A stretch of 64,000 nucleotides of DNA, from NCBI RefSeq assembly GCF_002005445.1, contig NZ_CP014692.1, positions 620,001-684,000 of the forward strand. Reading direction: 5' to 3'. Shown here one piece after another: positions 9,001 to 16,899 of this stretch. The translations under genes were made by a program, and so were the position numbers. The first letter of the stretch is position 1. Each line of letters begins with the position of its first letter. Under the pieces are notes generated by a model. The model was given only the letters and a program-made list of their open reading frames with translations, searched no databases and was not told the DNA's origin. The DNA is from Acetobacter aceti (GTDB taxonomy: Bacteria > Pseudomonadota > Alphaproteobacteria > Acetobacterales > Acetobacteraceae).

Positions 9001-9256
9001 GCTTATCGAAACCCAGTTTAGAGATCTTGTTGTGAAGGCTCGTGAGCAGATTGAAGATGGCAAAGATAAGCTGGTTACAGATTACGTGGAATTTTTGAAC
9101 CATGAATTCGATCGCAAGTTTCAGGAAATTATGGCGTCTTTGAAGGAAAAAACAACGGATAAGCAGGCGCGTGAAAAAGCGATCGCCGAAGCAAAAAAAC
9201 AATATGCGTGGATCGAAAATTTTAAACTCGAGCTTGATAGCACGCTGGCTGTCTGA
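6011..9256 (+). CDS. Fused double dynamin-like GTPase
   Basis: A 1081-residue protein with two complete dynamin-type G domains in tandem. The first has P-loop MSAGKSS (about 25-31), DTPGPNNSQD (121-130) and NKVD (187-190). The second has MSSGKST (476-482), DTPGPNNSQD (from 573) and NKMD (643-646). A coiled coil (about 785-820) and further helices form the C-terminal stalk. Two-headed dynamins such as Bacillus DynA fuse or guard membranes; DynA is linked to phage tolerance. No transmembrane helix is obvious. The start is unclear: the frame opens at a TTG (6011), with the next ATG at 6059 only eight codons before the P-loop. An ATG at 5977 begins a short ORF in another frame, so a 5' frameshift is possible. 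First gene of the operon. Confidence 0.9.
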   Translation: MLSAVQKSVVNQKDTGMHVMVAATMSAGKSSFINALLGTEILHSANEATTACITGILCQDHGDQQFSGICYASDGQELAHFTPVSTKTVQAWNADSVVRCIFLYGSSKPIFGLPYKVALYDTPGPNNSQDHDHAQLMFEAVRTIEFSTMFYILNVTQIGTCDDRTLLKQLRHEMRHKTDLSIYFVLNKVDVLDPDMGESIEKYVQIAKIYLEEVGFEQPVIIPAMAHVALCARKALDHVPLTRRERLELRQALEKSDVEKRAVVQATIAPGLIRERVMRMFDGLTRLKLKNRHDATSSPTYDLQQIVVAGGLCTAELLIRNQRQMVKDAMNTIQITHNPFIVETTFLFNGLPPAEGCKLSSYRESRLQIWVEKFFDELSILFNGDNHFRIVFKGIESDFLDIQEAAQVAIAEGMQVDLEWIKAIPAERRLEQIRELVDEARQNPSFSQFITNDESISHSLNDAFNRDFDVYVVATMSSGKSTLINAMLGRDLLPAGNEATTATITRITDNDQMHGHFTGTCQNMKGEQIAEDSNLTLERLREWNAASGIRQIDIEGDIVAVREREEVRLVLTDTPGPNNSQDEEHQRVTMKFIQDSRRNPLILYVLNATQLGTTDDKNLLGLVAETMRKGGKQSKDRFIFVVNKMDMVDPESGEDISAILERIRHYLASNGIPNPQVYPVSANLTRLIRKPGDRQTRKERSDYKAMADLFTEDSSMNMLQYMPVTSMVHRALDGKGYSDLMLSSGLPAVETMIDEYIDKYNLPHRLKRVHDAMTQAITVGLNEATLVEQLDQDQRTLDQLNAEISELKQRQEKGFDTAAYKNRLEYEGKLLPRETEEQLGELEASVEPVLRELATEFHDKEVSLDYARRLLSKAESSLGFQHRKSVNAYEALFHSSQELIRNDLYKEYQRYIAGLFEGTEQLDLPILDGLKQAISNISFNLSMRQDEIKTKQIATGTKEVDDSRWWNPFSWGRTKTVTEYGSEDYVDLGTMWRERVTLIETQFRDLVVKAREQIEDGKDKLVTDYVEFLNHEFDRKFQEIMASLKEKTTDKQAREKAIAEAKKQYAWIENFKLELDSTLAV

Positions 9257-9269
9257 AGGAAGGCATGAA

Positions 9270-10202
9270 ATGACTGATGAAATGATTGCCACGGCTAGGA
9301 AAGCCTATCTAGCCCTGCTTAAGGATCCCCGGACAACTACTGCGCAACTGCGGAAGCGTCTGGACGAGATTGTGCGGAATGAGCCGATAATACTAAGTGT
9401 TCTGGCGCCAGAAGCGGATAGAGATTTTCTGAAATCCAATACTCCTGTGAGTAGAAGTTCGGAAAATTACTATGACAATCTTGGAAAACTTGAAAACAGC
9501 GACTTTTCACGTGAACGGATCGAATACCTGATCAGGGTAAGAGAGCTTTTAAAAAACAAGGGTGCGAGAGGATTTATTCCTCCGACCCCATCTCAAAGTC
9601 GGGAAAGCACAAGCAGAGTAGCGGTAAACTATACCCCTTCAAACAACCTGCAGCAGTTTGTACAGGAAGGCGACCTACCGACCATCCGTACTGCGCTGCG
9701 CATGGAACTGAATAACAACACCCTGACCAGCGCAGACCTGGAAGCGACCATGGCGTGGGCTCAGCGCCAAGTGCCGGGCCTATTTGAACCATTTGCCGAG
9801 AAAAGCTTCGCGCGCGGCATGGAAACTGATCAGAAGCTGTGGACCAGCCAGTATTACGATAACCAGACCGTTTATCTGAAGACCAATTTCTCTGAGGAAC
9901 GATTCCGCCATCTGATCTCGGTCCGCTCCCTGTTGAGACAGCAGGGAGTAAAAGGCTTTGCCCCGCTCTCCCCCGTTGCTCCGCGCAGTAACAGCAGCAT
10001 TCGTGCCGCGGCACATCCAAGTTCCAAGACCGGTCAGACAGCAGACCACCAGAAACCTGGAACAACAGGGCAGGCAACTGCCAAGCAGAAGGACTCTACC
10101 GAATGGTGGTCTATTCCATGCAGAGTCTTCTTGATGATCGGCGGTGCAGTTGCCGTAGTCATCGTAGTGGTCATGTTCATTGTAATTAATCTGAACAGTT
10201 AG
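9270..10202 (+). CDS. C-tail-anchored protein with duplicated module
   Basis: A 310-residue protein of no recognised family. It contains two related modules, ENYYDNLGKLENSDFSRERI with LIRVRELLKNKGARGFIPP, and SQYYDNQTVYLKTNFSEERF with LISVRSLLRQQGVKGFAPL. A Ser/Thr/Gln/Lys-rich linker follows, then one C-terminal membrane helix (roughly residues 285-308, GGAVAVVIVVVMFIVIN), which predicts a cytoplasmic protein anchored by its tail. The start at 9270 is 13 bases after the GTPase stop, with gaagga in front; earlier in-frame starts lie inside the GTPase gene. As the middle gene of the operon it may tether the GTPase or ATPase to the inner membrane (inference). Confidence 0.75.
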   Translation: MTDEMIATARKAYLALLKDPRTTTAQLRKRLDEIVRNEPIILSVLAPEADRDFLKSNTPVSRSSENYYDNLGKLENSDFSRERIEYLIRVRELLKNKGARGFIPPTPSQSRESTSRVAVNYTPSNNLQQFVQEGDLPTIRTALRMELNNNTLTSADLEATMAWAQRQVPGLFEPFAEKSFARGMETDQKLWTSQYYDNQTVYLKTNFSEERFRHLISVRSLLRQQGVKGFAPLSPVAPRSNSSIRAAAHPSSKTGQTADHQKPGTTGQATAKQKDSTEWWSIPCRVFLMIGGAVAVVIVVVMFIVINLNS

Positions 10203-10268
10203 TCGGCATAACCAAGCGCGTCACATCAGGCAACCCCTTCCTTCCGATTGAGCAGGACAACTAAGCAG

Positions 10269-13200
10269 ATGCCAACCAATACCTCCAGCCTCTCTTCACA
10301 AATAGTGCGTGAGACGCAGGAAAAAGCCCTACTGAACCTTGATGCTGGCCGCGCATTGATCACACGCAGCTATTTAAGCGAGCTTGCATACTATCCGGTT
10401 TCCAGTCCTGATCAGCGCACTCCTTTCTCGCGCGCAACTGACATGCGTGTGTACCGTATTGAACGGATCGTACAGGACAACAAGCAGTCAGTTCTGGAAA
10501 GCACGACTGCCGCTTATACGGCGCTTGGGGCTGCGGGGTATGCCGTCTTTTTGTTCCTGCGTTCGAATGGCTGCGAGACCGAACTGTTTATTGGCACCCG
10601 TGGTGAACCGGGTAAGATGCTGGGCCAGAATTCAGGAGACCTGCTGCGCGAGACCTTCCGGGGACATTTTCCTGGAAGCGCCCTGCATCCGCTGAAATTG
10701 CCCGAAGCAAATGCCCTGTTTGACCAGATGGAAGCGGAAAAGGAGAATGCATCCGCCAGTATTACCGCTGTTACAGGCGTGCCGGCACTCTCTACCGAAA
10801 ATCGCGACCATTTCATGCAGGGTCTGGAACGCTTCATCGACGCAGCCGAAAACCATGTGTATCAAGCGCTGATCCTGGCGGACCCTGTCTCCTCGCAAAG
10901 CCTGGACGTGATCCGCATCGGCTACGAACAGGTCGCTACCCAATTATCGCCATTGGCCAAACTTTCCCTGACTTATGGAGAGCAGGACAGTGCCAGCATT
11001 GGGCTGAACATTAGCCAGGGACTGAGTAACTCGCTTGGACACAGTCTTGGTTTGACCGAAACTCGAGGTACTAGTCATACGGTTGGCACCTCCATCGGTA
11101 ACACGACGGGAAGCAGTCATACGGTTGGCACCTCTACAGGTGAGAGCCATGGCACCACCACTTCTTTCGGTATTCAGGCCGGTCGTTCTACTTCGCACAC
11201 TGCCCCTACTGTTGGTTCCCGATTTGCATCCATTATTGGCGCTGGCATCGGTATAGCAGGAAATGTATATGGGCCGATTGGGGGCGTAATTGGTAGTCAG
11301 ATCGGCTCCATGGTTTCAAGCGCCTTCAATGCAAGCCGTACGACTGGAACCAATCTGGGTATAAGCGGAAACTACGGTGTTAATAGCTCGACCAGTCATG
11401 GCACCAACGAAAGCCGCAGTACCAACCAGTCCACCACTGAGAGTAACAGTGAAAGCCATGGCACATCACGCAGCGAGTCTACTGTCCGAACACATACAGC
11501 CACGCAGACCGCGAACAGCACCCAAGGCCAGTCGTTCAACCAGACAGACGGTAGTAGCCGCCAGATGTCAATTGAAACAGTGGACAAGACCATTGAACAG
11601 TTGCTTGGCAGAATTGACCATCACTTGCAGCGGATTGACGAAGCCAAAACGTATGGTGGTTGGAATACTGCCGCTTATTTTATCGGTGATAGCAGTGCGT
11701 CATCAGAAGCATTGGCCAGCATTTTTCTTGGCCTGATTCGTGGCAGCAAATCCAGTCATGAAGACTTTGCTCTGACAACATGGACATCAAGCAAAAAATC
11801 CACTGTGATTGATTGGCTGACACGCTTGAATCATCCAGAACTCCAGTCTGGCTTTGATAAGCGTGTTCCGATTTCCTTCGTGACGCCAGCTACCTTGGTG
11901 TCAGGTAAGGAGATGGCAATTCAACTTAGCCTGCCTCGGCGTTCCACTTCAACGGTATCGGTAGTTGAAACACAGGTCTTTGGCCGCAAGGTGCAGCGTC
12001 TTGACGGGCAGTCACCGGTTGGCTCTGCTCACAGAACGTTGGAACTGGGCCATATCCGCCATCTCTGGGAGAACCTGCCACAGACTATCAAACTGGATAT
12101 GGACCAACTGTCGAGCCATATGTTTATTAGTGGCTCCACTGGGGCAGGCAAGAGCAATACGCTGTATGAGATTCTTGAGCAAATCAGTGCAGCGGGCGTA
12201 CCCTTTCTGGTCATCGAACCAGCTAAAGGCGAATACAAGAATGTCTTTGGCCAACGCCCCGATGTAAGCGTTCTGGGGACCAACCCCGCCCATAGTGCCA
12301 TGCTGCGGATCAACCCATTTGGCTTTCCTGCTGGTATTCATGTACTCGAGCACGTTGACCGCCTGATCGAGATATTCAATGTGTGCTGGCCAATGTATGC
12401 CGCCATGCCTGCCGTGCTCAAGGACGCCATCCTGCAAGCCTATCAGAAATGCGGATGGGATCTGGAAACATCTTGTAACCGTTACAGTGAGGATCTGTTC
12501 CCGACATTTGTTGATCTGCTTGGCACATTGGAGGAGGTCATCGCGGAATCAGCCTATTCTCCCGAAAGCAAAGGTAACTATACCGGAGCCCTGTGCACGC
12601 GGATCAAGTCATTGACCAACGGGCTGAACGGCCAACTTTTTGGCACGGGCGAGACTGACAATACAGTATTGTTTGACAGTAATGTCATTGTTGACCTCAG
12701 CCGTATCGGATCGGTCGAAACCAAGGCCCTGATTATGGGCATACTCATTATGCGGCTAAGCGAACACCGTATGGTTAGTGGAGGCATGAATCTGCCACTG
12801 CAGCATGTCACCGTGCTGGAGGAAGCGCATAATATCCTGAAACGTAGTCCCGAAATCGGTAATGAAGAAAGTGGCCTTGTTGGCAAGTCAGTGGAAATGC
12901 TGACGAACGCCATTGCCGAAATGCGTACTTACGGCGAAGGCTTCATCATTGTCGATCAATCGCCGCACGCGGTCGATATCGCTGCTATTCGCAATACCAA
13001 TACCAAAATCATCATGCGTCTGCCTGACGAATCAGACCGCCGCCTGCTGGGGAAATCGATAGCCCTGAGCGATGACCAGTTGGAAGAAATCACCCGCCTA
13101 CCCAAGGGTGTTGCGATCGTCTATCAGAATGACTGGCTGGAACCGGTACTGTGCCAGATAAGCAAGTTCCGTGGCAAGGAAACCCCTTACCATTATCATC

Positions 13201-13679
13201 CTGATACAAAAAACAATATTAGCCGTTATGATTTCAACTTACAACTAGCCAAAATGTTGTTGATTACATACCTAGGTGTTTCAACCAAAGTGGACACTGA
13301 TCTGTTACAATACGGGTTGTCTATGCTCCCTTTCCCTAGCCATATTAAAATCAGCCTACTGAAAACCGTTGAGGAATATAAAAGTACCCATAATCTAGAC
13401 CTGCACAAAACCAATTCGTTTGACTGTCTGGCAGGTCTGTTGGTTGATGCGCTTGGTTGTCGCTCAACAGTGCGTAGGATTGTAGAACAGGCTAATGACT
13501 ATACTCAGTTGTGTCGTCTACTCAGAGATTTGGTCTTGGAATATATTCCGGGTGCGTCAGTAGACCTCGCCCTTGCTGCGGAGCACTGCATGATGAAGGA
13601 CTATAGCGTTCGGCATGAGCACAATGTTGGTATCTACTCAGCGTGGCGTGCTCAATATGAAAAGGTAGGTATTCAGTGA
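10269..13679 (+). CDS. HerA/FtsK-type ATPase with Ser/Thr/Gly-rich insert
   Basis: A 1137-residue P-loop ATPase of the HerA/DUF87 kind. Walker A is GSTGAGKSN (about 622-630), Walker B is VTVLEEAHN (847-855), and an arginine-bearing RLPDESDRRLLGK segment follows. The N-terminal 240 residues are globular. Residues about 245-437 are low-complexity, rich in Ser/Thr/Gly/His/Asn, with GTSHTVGTS repeats around a glycine-zipper hydrophobic stretch (GAGIGIAGNVYGPIGGVIG). A C-terminal domain of about 150 residues follows the motor. HerA motors pump DNA and pair with nucleases in repair and anti-phage systems. An upstream in-frame TTG (10248) exists; ATG 10269 is preferred. It overlaps the nuclease gene by GTGA. 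Confidence 0.88.
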   Translation: MPTNTSSLSSQIVRETQEKALLNLDAGRALITRSYLSELAYYPVSSPDQRTPFSRATDMRVYRIERIVQDNKQSVLESTTAAYTALGAAGYAVFLFLRSNGCETELFIGTRGEPGKMLGQNSGDLLRETFRGHFPGSALHPLKLPEANALFDQMEAEKENASASITAVTGVPALSTENRDHFMQGLERFIDAAENHVYQALILADPVSSQSLDVIRIGYEQVATQLSPLAKLSLTYGEQDSASIGLNISQGLSNSLGHSLGLTETRGTSHTVGTSIGNTTGSSHTVGTSTGESHGTTTSFGIQAGRSTSHTAPTVGSRFASIIGAGIGIAGNVYGPIGGVIGSQIGSMVSSAFNASRTTGTNLGISGNYGVNSSTSHGTNESRSTNQSTTESNSESHGTSRSESTVRTHTATQTANSTQGQSFNQTDGSSRQMSIETVDKTIEQLLGRIDHHLQRIDEAKTYGGWNTAAYFIGDSSASSEALASIFLGLIRGSKSSHEDFALTTWTSSKKSTVIDWLTRLNHPELQSGFDKRVPISFVTPATLVSGKEMAIQLSLPRRSTSTVSVVETQVFGRKVQRLDGQSPVGSAHRTLELGHIRHLWENLPQTIKLDMDQLSSHMFISGSTGAGKSNTLYEILEQISAAGVPFLVIEPAKGEYKNVFGQRPDVSVLGTNPAHSAMLRINPFGFPAGIHVLEHVDRLIEIFNVCWPMYAAMPAVLKDAILQAYQKCGWDLETSCNRYSEDLFPTFVDLLGTLEEVIAESAYSPESKGNYTGALCTRIKSLTNGLNGQLFGTGETDNTVLFDSNVIVDLSRIGSVETKALIMGILIMRLSEHRMVSGGMNLPLQHVTVLEEAHNILKRSPEIGNEESGLVGKSVEMLTNAIAEMRTYGEGFIIVDQSPHAVDIAAIRNTNTKIIMRLPDESDRRLLGKSIALSDDQLEEITRLPKGVAIVYQNDWLEPVLCQISKFRGKETPYHYHPDTKNNISRYDFNLQLAKMLLITYLGVSTKVDTDLLQYGLSMLPFPSHIKISLLKTVEEYKSTHNLDLHKTNSFDCLAGLLVDALGCRSTVRRIVEQANDYTQLCRLLRDLVLEYIPGASVDLALAAEHCMMKDYSVRHEHNVGIYSAWRAQYEKVGIQ
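11073..11134 (+). repeat. 20-bp direct repeat inside the ATPase insert
   Basis: The sequence agtcatacggttggcacctc is present at 11073-11092 and identically at 11115-11134. The 42-base spacing keeps frame (14 codons). It encodes the repeated SHTVGTS unit. Identity at third codon positions suggests recent duplication within the low-complexity insert. Confidence 0.85.
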
Positions 13680-14281
13680 AGTCCGGTTTATCCAATTTTG
13701 AGATGTTACCTATTGAACGATCCCGTGATCTTTCTCCTTTGGCCAAACTGGCAAAACAGATGCCAGATCTATGCCGGGATGTTAAGCAACTGGACCGCCC
13801 GATCTCTCTGACACAGGAAAACCGTAGGGAATTACTTCCTGAACTGAGCGAGACAACTCGCGAACGCCTGAAGGAAAAGGAATATACGGACGATGTGATT
13901 GATGCGATTGGTAGTGAACCCGAAGCAAAAATTTATGAAGATGCCAATCTTAAATGTAAAGATATTAACGGTAAGAACGTCTTAATCCGTACCGATATTG
14001 ACTACGACCAGAAAGACTTACTGGGCCAGACCAATCTACAGCGTATGGAAGATGGCCGACCGCCATTGGATGCAAACCAAAAACCAATCGAACTGCACCA
14101 TATTGGGCAAAAACCAGACTCGCCACTGGCTGAACTGACAGGGAATGAACATCGAGCGAATGGCAACGATAATATACTACACAACAAGATAGATAAATCA
14201 CAGATAATCCGTGAAGATTTCGGTTTAGAGCGCGCTCATCATTGGAAAGCGCGGGCAAACCAGATCAAAAATACCCCTTAA
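13676..14281 (+). CDS. LHH-type HNH/Endo VII nuclease
   Basis: A 201-residue protein whose C-terminal half is an LHH nuclease: NLQRMEDGRPPLDANQKPIE, then LHHIGQ (Leu140-His141-His142), GNEHRANGN and LHNK, ending with FGLERAHHWKARANQ. The LHH domain is a treble-clef HNH/Endo VII fold used as a toxin tip in polymorphic toxins. Here it is a separate gene with an N-terminal helical part (about 100 residues) and no signal peptide or delivery domain. It starts with GTG overlapping the ATPase stop (GTGA), implying coupled translation. The likely role is the DNA- or RNA-cutting effector of the operon; the target is unknown. Confidence 0.85.
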   Translation: MKSGLSNFEMLPIERSRDLSPLAKLAKQMPDLCRDVKQLDRPISLTQENRRELLPELSETTRERLKEKEYTDDVIDAIGSEPEAKIYEDANLKCKDINGKNVLIRTDIDYDQKDLLGQTNLQRMEDGRPPLDANQKPIELHHIGQKPDSPLAELTGNEHRANGNDNILHNKIDKSQIIREDFGLERAHHWKARANQIKNTP

Positions 14282-14701
14282 GTGAGTAAAGAAATGAAGA
14301 CTCTAGAACAGATAGTACAAGAACATAAGGCAATTACTCGACCCACTGATACGGAAAGCATTAATGCGCTACAAACCGCTCTAGGCTTTCCTCTTTCTGC
14401 CGAGTATCGGGAGTTTCTTTCTCATTTTGGTATAATTGTCCATGGTGCATATGAAACCTATGGCTTGGGGGTGCCGGATGATTATTATCTTAATGTATTA
14501 AACGCATATAAAGAACTATCGCATGATCCTACCTATCCTCCCAATGCAATTCCATTACTTGAAGAAGGGGATGGTCAATATTATTTATATGACAACAAGA
14601 AAAACGAAGTAATGTTATGGGGAACGCCCCACTTAGGAGTTGTTAGCGTTATAAACCTAGATTTAAATAAATTTTTGGTAAAGAAAATTTTTGAAAGCTA
14701 G
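14282..14701 (+). CDS. SMI1/KNR4 (SUKH) family immunity protein
   Basis: A 139-residue SUKH-fold protein (INALQTALGFPLSAEYREFL near the N-terminus, then FGIIVHGAYETYGLG, IPLLEEGDGQYYLYD and MLWGTPHLGVV). SUKH proteins are typical immunity partners of nuclease toxins of the LHH/HNH group. The gene begins with GTG immediately after the nuclease stop codon (an ATG lies four codons in), so production follows that of the nuclease. It most likely neutralises the nuclease within the producing cell. Base composition is clearly AT-richer than the ATPase gene, as is common for exchangeable toxin-immunity pairs. Confidence 0.85.
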   Translation: MSKEMKTLEQIVQEHKAITRPTDTESINALQTALGFPLSAEYREFLSHFGIIVHGAYETYGLGVPDDYYLNVLNAYKELSHDPTYPPNAIPLLEEGDGQYYLYDNKKNEVMLWGTPHLGVVSVINLDLNKFLVKKIFES

Positions 14702-14780
14702 GCTCAGGACTCATTCTTTGAGATAGAAGATGAATCTTGCTACGGTGTGGATTGCGAACATGAATGTGTGAGCGTAGCAG

Positions 14781-15096
14781 TTGTCAGGGGACACAAGTGA
14801 CCCGGCCCCGTGGAATGCCCTCGTTTTTTGAGTAAGGTCTGTCCAACCGGAGACAGGCAATGAAGAGATCACGTTTTACGCAGGACCAGATCATCGGGCT
14901 CCTGAAGGAGCATCAGGCGGGTGCGTCGGCGGTCGATCTGTGCCGCAGGCACGGGATCAGCGATGCGACGTTCTACACATGGCGGTCGAAATACGGCGGC
15001 ATGGAAGTATCGGAGGCGCGGCGGCTCAAGGCTCTGGAAGAAGAGAACGCGAAGCTGAAGCGGCTTCTGGCGGAGAGCGTGATTGTAAGGGGACAC
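14781..15096 (+). mobile_element. IS3-family remnant bounded by related 14-mers
   Basis: The 14-mer ttgtcaggggacac at 14781-14794 resembles an IS left end, and a near copy (ttgtaaggggacac, one mismatch) sits at 15083-15096, exactly where the transposase reading breaks off. The second copy may be the end of another IS that cut this one. No right half is present. Confidence 0.55.
14860..15082 (+). pseudogene. IS3-family transposase OrfA, truncated
   Basis: The first 74 codons are a normal IS3 OrfA: MKRSRFTQDQIIGLLKEH, LCRRHGISDATFYTWRSKYG (helix-turn-helix) and the leucine-zipper LKALEEENAKLKRLLAES. At about 15082 the homology ends and unrelated sequence continues the frame to 15180. OrfB with the DDE domain is missing, so the element is dead. 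The start is supported by gacaggca just upstream. Confidence 0.8.
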
Positions 15097-15302
15097 TTAG
15101 TTCTGCACCACGGAGAGTCCGGGATTATGTGGGACGACCGGGGATGTCATGGGATGGAAACGCGCGGACGACCGGGATAAAATCAAGACAGAAAAGTTAC
15201 CCACAGGAAGACGGGAAATTTCTCGTGGTTTTGCACCAAAATAGATTTGGATGTTTTTGGACAGTAGGTATTGCACTTCTCGCGCAGGGCGTGGAGCGAA
15301 TA

Positions 15303-15953
15303 TCAGGTCGCTCTTAATCGCCGCTTAGGGCTGTCTATCTCTATCATCGCACCGTCGCATGGGAAACTTGGGAAAAAATCTTCAAATTTGTTTTCTTGAA
15401 TAGATTTTGGAATAGATGCCTGCATGTTCTTAACAGACGCGTCTGAAAATTCGCATTTATCATAGTCAAGAGCGCGAGCAGAATACGTTTTATAAGGTAA
15501 TAGTTTGAGAAGATTGATAGCTTGCTCTATTTCTCGCACAACATATGTCATTTGCGATCCAGTTGCGATCCACCACTCGAACATATCTTCTTGTGAGATA
15601 TCCCCTGGAACTAAATTTCTATTCACCCACGCCTTGGGGCATTTTCCTACTGCAGAGAATTCATCAGATTTACTGAGCATCCAAGGCCAGAGAAATCCCG
15701 AATTACGCAAATGGTCTCTAACAAATAATCTTTTATATTTTGGGCTCCCATCAGAAATAGTTAACCACAAAACCTCATCTATTCGTTCTCTATATTCAGG
15801 AACGCATCCAAATTTCATTCTTTCGTTTGAAACAGCCTTATCAAAGCAGGATTGCGAGGGCGAAAACGCATGCCTGTCCTCTATTTTGAATGGGGTCGGA
15901 TGGCGAGGAGGAAGCGATGATCCTGCGATAAATGTGGTTGAATTAGACGGCAT
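15303..15953 (-). CDS. Unknown protein coupled to the prophage repressor
   Basis: A 216-residue protein not recognised as any family. It is soluble, has no signal peptide, is rich in aromatic residues (FLWPWML, FEWWIATGSQ) and ends in a basic tail. Its ATG overlaps the repressor stop codon as TAATG, so it is translated from the same message, directly downstream of the S24 repressor. Base composition is AT-richer than the surrounding phage genes. By position it could be a lysogenic-conversion or superinfection-exclusion factor; that is inference only. Confidence 0.6.
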   Translation of the reverse strand: MPSNSTTFIAGSSLPPRHPTPFKIEDRHAFSPSQSCFDKAVSNERMKFGCVPEYRERIDEVLWLTISDGSPKYKRLFVRDHLRNSGFLWPWMLSKSDEFSAVGKCPKAWVNRNLVPGDISQEDMFEWWIATGSQMTYVVREIEQAINLLKLLPYKTYSARALDYDKCEFSDASVKNMQASIPKSIQENKFEDFFPSFPCDGAMIEIDSPKRRLRAT

Positions 15954-16687
15954 TAGCGGGCTCCTATGGTTCCCATGCGCCAGACGACGCGGCCTACGAC
16001 GACGATGGGGCTTGCGCCCTGCTCGAAGAGCTGGCGGGCGCGGTCGGCGCTGATCTGTTCATCGCGGTATTGAGAATTGTCGCTGGAAACGACCAGATCA
16101 CCGGACATATTCCAAGATAAGCGCTTGATGAGCAGATCAGTATCGCGGCGCATTACATAGACTGATCCAGTTATGACTGCATGGTCCCCGGTATCCACAA
16201 AGACGATATCGCCGTCTGACAGTGTTGGATACATGCTGTCACCGCGCACTGTAACAGCCACTAGATTAGACAAGCGTGATAATACCTGTGAAGGCAGGCT
16301 CATGCGCCCGATTTCTATTGTGGCGAAGTTCTCGACATTCGGAGCCAGCGCGCCTGGTCCGGCGCTGACTTCTCCTTCAAAAAGAGGAATCGAGATCTGA
16401 TCACCGGAGCTTTGAGCAGGAACTGGCTGTTTTTCGACCACATTGCCGCCGAAGAGTAGCCATTGCAGAGAGACGCCGCAGGCAGATGCGAGACGGTTGG
16501 CTGTCCCGATTTTCATCTCGCGACCATTTAGATAATTACTCAGCGCGCTCGATGATATGCCTGAAGAGGCCACAATTCTGGAGTAGCCACCGCCACGTTC
16601 GACGGCTTCCTTGAGGCGCTCCACCACAAAATCTGGTTCCAAGTTGGGATTTCTTTCTTGGAACTCCTTAATCATGGCGAATGACAC
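15953..16687 (-). CDS. Phage CI-like repressor with S24 (LexA-type) domain
   Basis: A 244-residue lysogeny repressor. It has an N-terminal helix-turn-helix (YSRIVASSGISSSALSNYLN) and a C-terminal LexA-like S24 fold with catalytic serine in RGDSMYPTLSDGD and lysine in DLLIKRLSW. A self-cleavage segment (EVSAGPGAL) lies between the domains. Such proteins are cleaved after RecA activation, linking induction to DNA damage. It is divergent from the Ner-like gene, the standard early-region layout of transposable phages. The GTG at 16687 or the ATG at 16675 may be the true start; neither has a convincing ribosome-binding site. Confidence 0.88.
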   Translation of the reverse strand: MSFAMIKEFQERNPNLEPDFVVERLKEAVERGGGYSRIVASSGISSSALSNYLNGREMKIGTANRLASACGVSLQWLLFGGNVVEKQPVPAQSSGDQISIPLFEGEVSAGPGALAPNVENFATIEIGRMSLPSQVLSRLSNLVAVTVRGDSMYPTLSDGDIVFVDTGDHAVITGSVYVMRRDTDLLIKRLSWNMSGDLVVSSDNSQYRDEQISADRARQLFEQGASPIVVVGRVVWRMGTIGAR

Positions 16688-16899
16688 TCAGTTAAGCCAT
16701 TATTGTGGTTATATTTTTTCGCTTTATCCACAAAATACCCACAACATTTAACTTGGAACTCCACATTTGGGGTTTCTTGTTCTCGTTTGTGGTGTATTCT
16801 CACCGGCAGAACTTCCAGAAACGAACGACCGGCAGAAATGACGGTCTTGGGGGTTGAGAAAAGGGCGGCTGGCACCGCCCCGGTTTGAGGAGCGTCACT

